7,064 nt of DNA, from NCBI GenBank assembly GCA_018500045.2, contig JAHBAQ020000072.1, forward strand, positions 1 to 7,064. Reading direction: 5' to 3'. Below are positions 5,558 through 7,064 of this stretch, piece after piece. The first letter of the stretch is position 1; each line of letters starts with the position of its first letter. The position numbers were made by a program, and so were the translations under genes. This DNA is from Candidatus Shapirobacteria bacterium. GTDB lineage: Bacteria; Patescibacteriota; Microgenomatia; UBA12405. The notes beneath the pieces were generated by a model. That model saw only the letters and a program-made list of their open reading frames with translations, had not been told where the DNA came from and ran no database searches.

Positions 5558-5884
5558 ATGAAAATCTTAAAAGGTGATAAAGTCAAAGTTTTAATTGGTA
5601 AAGATAAAGGTCGCGAAGGCGAAGTTATCAAAAGCTTTCCTAAAAAATCTTCTATCATTATCAAAGGTTTAAATATGTTCAAAAAACATGTCAAACCAAG
5701 CCAAGGTCGTGCTGGTAGTATTGTCGAAAAAGAACGAGCTCTTTATATTTCTAAAGTCGCTCTTATCTGTCCTGAATGTAAAAAAACTACTCGTGTCGGT
5801 TACAAAGTTGACAAATCTGGTACCAAATACCGTATTTGTAAAAAATGCCAAGCTGTCCTTACTAAGGAAGTTGCTAAGAAATAA
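5558..5884 (+). CDS. rplX: 50S ribosomal protein L24
   Basis: L24 is an assembly initiator of the large subunit that binds the 5' end of 23S rRNA and lies near the tunnel exit. The protein has 108 residues, normal length. The KOW motif is at the N-terminus: LKGDKVKVLIGKDKGREGEV, followed by IIIKGLNMFKKHVKPSQ (usual VEGVNxxxKHxKPxx). The C-terminal part has two CxxC pairs, C71-C74 (CPEC) and C94-C97 (CKKC), that probably bind zinc; many bacterial L24 proteins carry this pattern. The start at 5558 is fixed by the strong Shine-Dalgarno site and by the conserved KGDKV. One base separates it from the rplN stop. Confidence 0.97.
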   Translation: MKILKGDKVKVLIGKDKGREGEVIKSFPKKSSIIIKGLNMFKKHVKPSQGRAGSIVEKERALYISKVALICPECKKTTRVGYKVDKSGTKYRICKKCQAVLTKEVAKK

Positions 5885-5886
5885 TT

Positions 5887-6429
5887 ATGTTAAAAAATAT
5901 TATTCAAACCAGTATCAAACAAGATTTGATAACCAAACTTGGTAAAGACAAGAATGTTCTTTCATTACCACGTCTCACCAAAATTGTTATCAACTATCGT
6001 GTTGCTGAAGCTCGCGAAAGTCAAGAAACCCTTAATGCGGCTATCGAAGAAATAACTGCTATTACCGGTCAAAAACCACAACTTTGCAAAGCTAAAAAAG
6101 CTGTCGCTTCTTTCAAAATTCGTCAAAATGATCCATTAGCCCTCAAAGTTACCCTTCGGGGCGAAAGAATGTATGATTTCGTTGAAAAACTTTTCAACCT
6201 TATTCTTCCTCGCCTTCGTGACTTCAAAGGTATGCCAGCCAATGCTTTCGATGATGCCGGTAATTACAACCTTACTATCAAAGATCAAACTTTATTCCCA
6301 GAAATTAATTTGGACAAAGCCAACAAAATCCGCTCAGTTCAAATTACTATGAATATAAATGCTACTTCAAAAGACGAAGCAAAAATGTTATTATCAGCCC
6401 TAGGTTTCCCATTTGAGAAAACTAACTAA
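5887..6429 (+). CDS. rplE: 50S ribosomal protein L5
   Basis: L5 binds 5S rRNA, forms part of the central protuberance and touches the P-site tRNA. The protein has 180 residues, the usual length. Motifs are LPRLTKIVIN, ITGQKPQLCKAKKAVASFKIRQ, LKVTLRGERMYDFVEKL, LPRLRDFKGM, NYNLTIKDQTLFPEI and the C-terminal LLSALGFPF. The usual NMGVGEA after the first strand is NYRVAEA, so both glycines of that turn are replaced. The start is in a TAA-TT-ATG junction two bases after rplX. In E. coli the S8 repressor site of the spc operon lies at this boundary; there is no intergenic space for one here. A purine-rich AAGGAAG is 16 bases upstream, too far to be a convincing ribosome binding site. Confidence 0.97.
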   Translation: MLKNIIQTSIKQDLITKLGKDKNVLSLPRLTKIVINYRVAEARESQETLNAAIEEITAITGQKPQLCKAKKAVASFKIRQNDPLALKVTLRGERMYDFVEKLFNLILPRLRDFKGMPANAFDDAGNYNLTIKDQTLFPEINLDKANKIRSVQITMNINATSKDEAKMLLSALGFPFEKTN

Positions 6430-6431
6430 TT

Positions 6432-6617
6432 ATGGCTACTACTGCAAAAATAGTCAGAGAAGACAAAAAATTAAAATACAGTGTCAGACATCATAACCGA
6501 TGTCACATTTGTGGCCGACCACATGGCTTTATTCGTTTATTCGGCATCTGCCGTCTTTGCTTCCGCAAGTTAGCCCATCAGGGTATGCTTCCGGGTGTCA
6601 AAAAATCAAGTTGGTAA
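6432..6617 (+). CDS. rpsN: 30S ribosomal protein S14, zinc-binding short type
   Basis: S14 is a late-assembling protein of the small-subunit head. The protein has 61 residues, which is the short type Z form rather than the roughly 100-residue zinc-free form. Four cysteines form the zinc site: C24-x2-C27 and C40-x2-C43. Around them are the family motifs RCHICGRPHGFIRLFGICRLCFR, LAHQGMLPGV and the invariant end KKSSW. The start is in a TAA-TT-ATG junction after rplE with no Shine-Dalgarno site. Having the zinc form in the operon, as in most Gram-positive and deep-branching bacteria, argues against a proteobacterial source. Confidence 0.97.
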   Translation: MATTAKIVREDKKLKYSVRHHNRCHICGRPHGFIRLFGICRLCFRKLAHQGMLPGVKKSSW

Positions 6618-6621
6618 AATT

Positions 6622-7011
6622 ATGTTGCAATCAACCTCAATCGATTTCTTAATCAGAATCAAAAATGCCGCTCGAGCTGGTAAAAAAGAACTTACTACTC
6701 CGGCTTCTAATTTTTGTATCAGTATTGCTGATCTTTTAAAAAGATATGGCTATGTTGAAAGTTATTCTGTTACCGATGGTGCCAAGAGAGAGATCACTCT
6801 TAAATTGACCTATTCTGAAAATCAACCAAAAGTTACCGATGTTAAAATTTTTTCCAAGCCAGGTCGAAGAATCTATGAAAAAGTTTCCTCGTTACCTTGG
6901 GGAAAAACTCCAAAATCATTAATTATTGTTTCCACTTCCAGTGGTGTTATGTCTCAAAAAGAGGCAAAAACCAAATCTCTTGGTGGAGAAATCATTGCTG
7001 AAATCTACTAA
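6622..7011 (+). CDS. rpsH: 30S ribosomal protein S8
   Basis: S8 binds the central domain of 16S rRNA and is a key assembly protein; in E. coli it also represses the spc operon. The protein has 129 residues, the usual length. The ATG at 6622 is chosen over an in-frame GTG inside rpsN because MLQSTSIDFLIRIKNAARAG aligns with the family start (usual DPIADMLTRIRNA). Other motifs are ADLLKRYGYVESY (usual ILKxEGYIxxY), FSKPGRRIYEK, IIVSTSSGVMSQKEAK and the final LGGEIIAEIY. Four bases separate it from rpsN, without a Shine-Dalgarno site. Confidence 0.96.
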   Translation: MLQSTSIDFLIRIKNAARAGKKELTTPASNFCISIADLLKRYGYVESYSVTDGAKREITLKLTYSENQPKVTDVKIFSKPGRRIYEKVSSLPWGKTPKSLIIVSTSSGVMSQKEAKTKSLGGEIIAEIY

Positions 7012-7015
7012 AACT

Positions 7016-7064
7016 ATGTCAAGAATTGGAAAACAACCTATCACTATCCCTACTCTGTCTCTTA
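7016..7064 (+). CDS. rplF: 50S ribosomal protein L6, first 16 codons (3' end outside window)
   Basis: Only the start of the gene is in view. The 16 residues MSRIGKQPITIPTLSL match the L6 N-terminus (usual MSRIGKKPIxIPxGV). L6 lies near the factor-binding site of the large subunit. Position after rpsH is the conserved one, which supports the call in spite of the short length. The ATG follows the rpsH stop by four bases (AACT, the same spacer as before rplC) without a Shine-Dalgarno site. Confidence 0.9.
   Translation, partial: MSRIGKQPITIPTLSL

Noticed and set aside
1..7064. Possible alternative genetic code (TGA read as Gly or Trp), since no gene here ends in TGA
   Set aside because: No reading frame of a recognised protein contains an internal TGA. 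The conserved Gly and Trp positions I checked use GGN and TGG. Preference for TAA is common in AT-rich, highly expressed genes.
1..7064. Hidden mobile element, CRISPR array, tRNA or non-coding RNA
   Set aside because: Coding genes cover almost every base, with no gap over 11 bases, no long repeats and no tRNA-like segments seen on reading.

Overview
The window is one unbroken run of 18 translation genes, all on the + strand. It is the standard bacterial S10-spc ribosomal protein cluster with the end of the elongation factor Tu gene directly in front. The order is tuf (3' end only), rpsJ, rplC, rplD, rplW, rplB, rpsS, rplV, rpsC, rplP, rpmC, rpsQ, rplN, rplX, rplE, rpsN, rpsH and rplF (first 16 codons only). 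Gene order matches the widely conserved bacterial arrangement. Every product was recognised from family motifs in its translation.

The DNA is AT-rich with a preference for T- and A-ending codons. All 17 visible starts are ATG. Of 17 visible stops, 16 are TAA, one is TAG and none is TGA. No gap between genes exceeds 11 bases, and one pair (rpmC/rpsQ) overlaps. Promoters, terminators, leader RNAs, RNA genes, repeats and mobile elements are not visible. The tuf-rpsJ, rpsQ-rplN and rplX-rplE junctions have no room for the leader, promoter or operator found there in E. coli, so the whole window is probably a single transcript.

The proteins are clearly bacterial but diverged. L2 lacks its usual N-terminal segment, L22 has an extra lysine/valine-rich N-terminal arm, and L16, L3, L5 and S3 have changes in usually conserved stretches. 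S14 is the short zinc-binding type and L24 carries a zinc-ribbon-like tail. Together with AT richness, tight packing and few Shine-Dalgarno sites, this suggests a Patescibacteria (Candidate Phyla Radiation) genome, possibly near Microgenomates or WWE3. That placement is inference from memory of family sequences, not a phylogeny.

Functionally the genes supply EF-Tu (tRNA delivery), small-subunit proteins S10, S19, S3, S17, S14 and S8, and large-subunit proteins L3, L4, L23, L2, L22, L16, L29, L14, L24, L5 and L6. I found no hidden novel system. The most useful observations are the repeated stop-start junction TAA-TT-ATG without Shine-Dalgarno sites, the few genes that do have such sites, and the lineage-specific changes in L2, L22, L16, L3 and S3.
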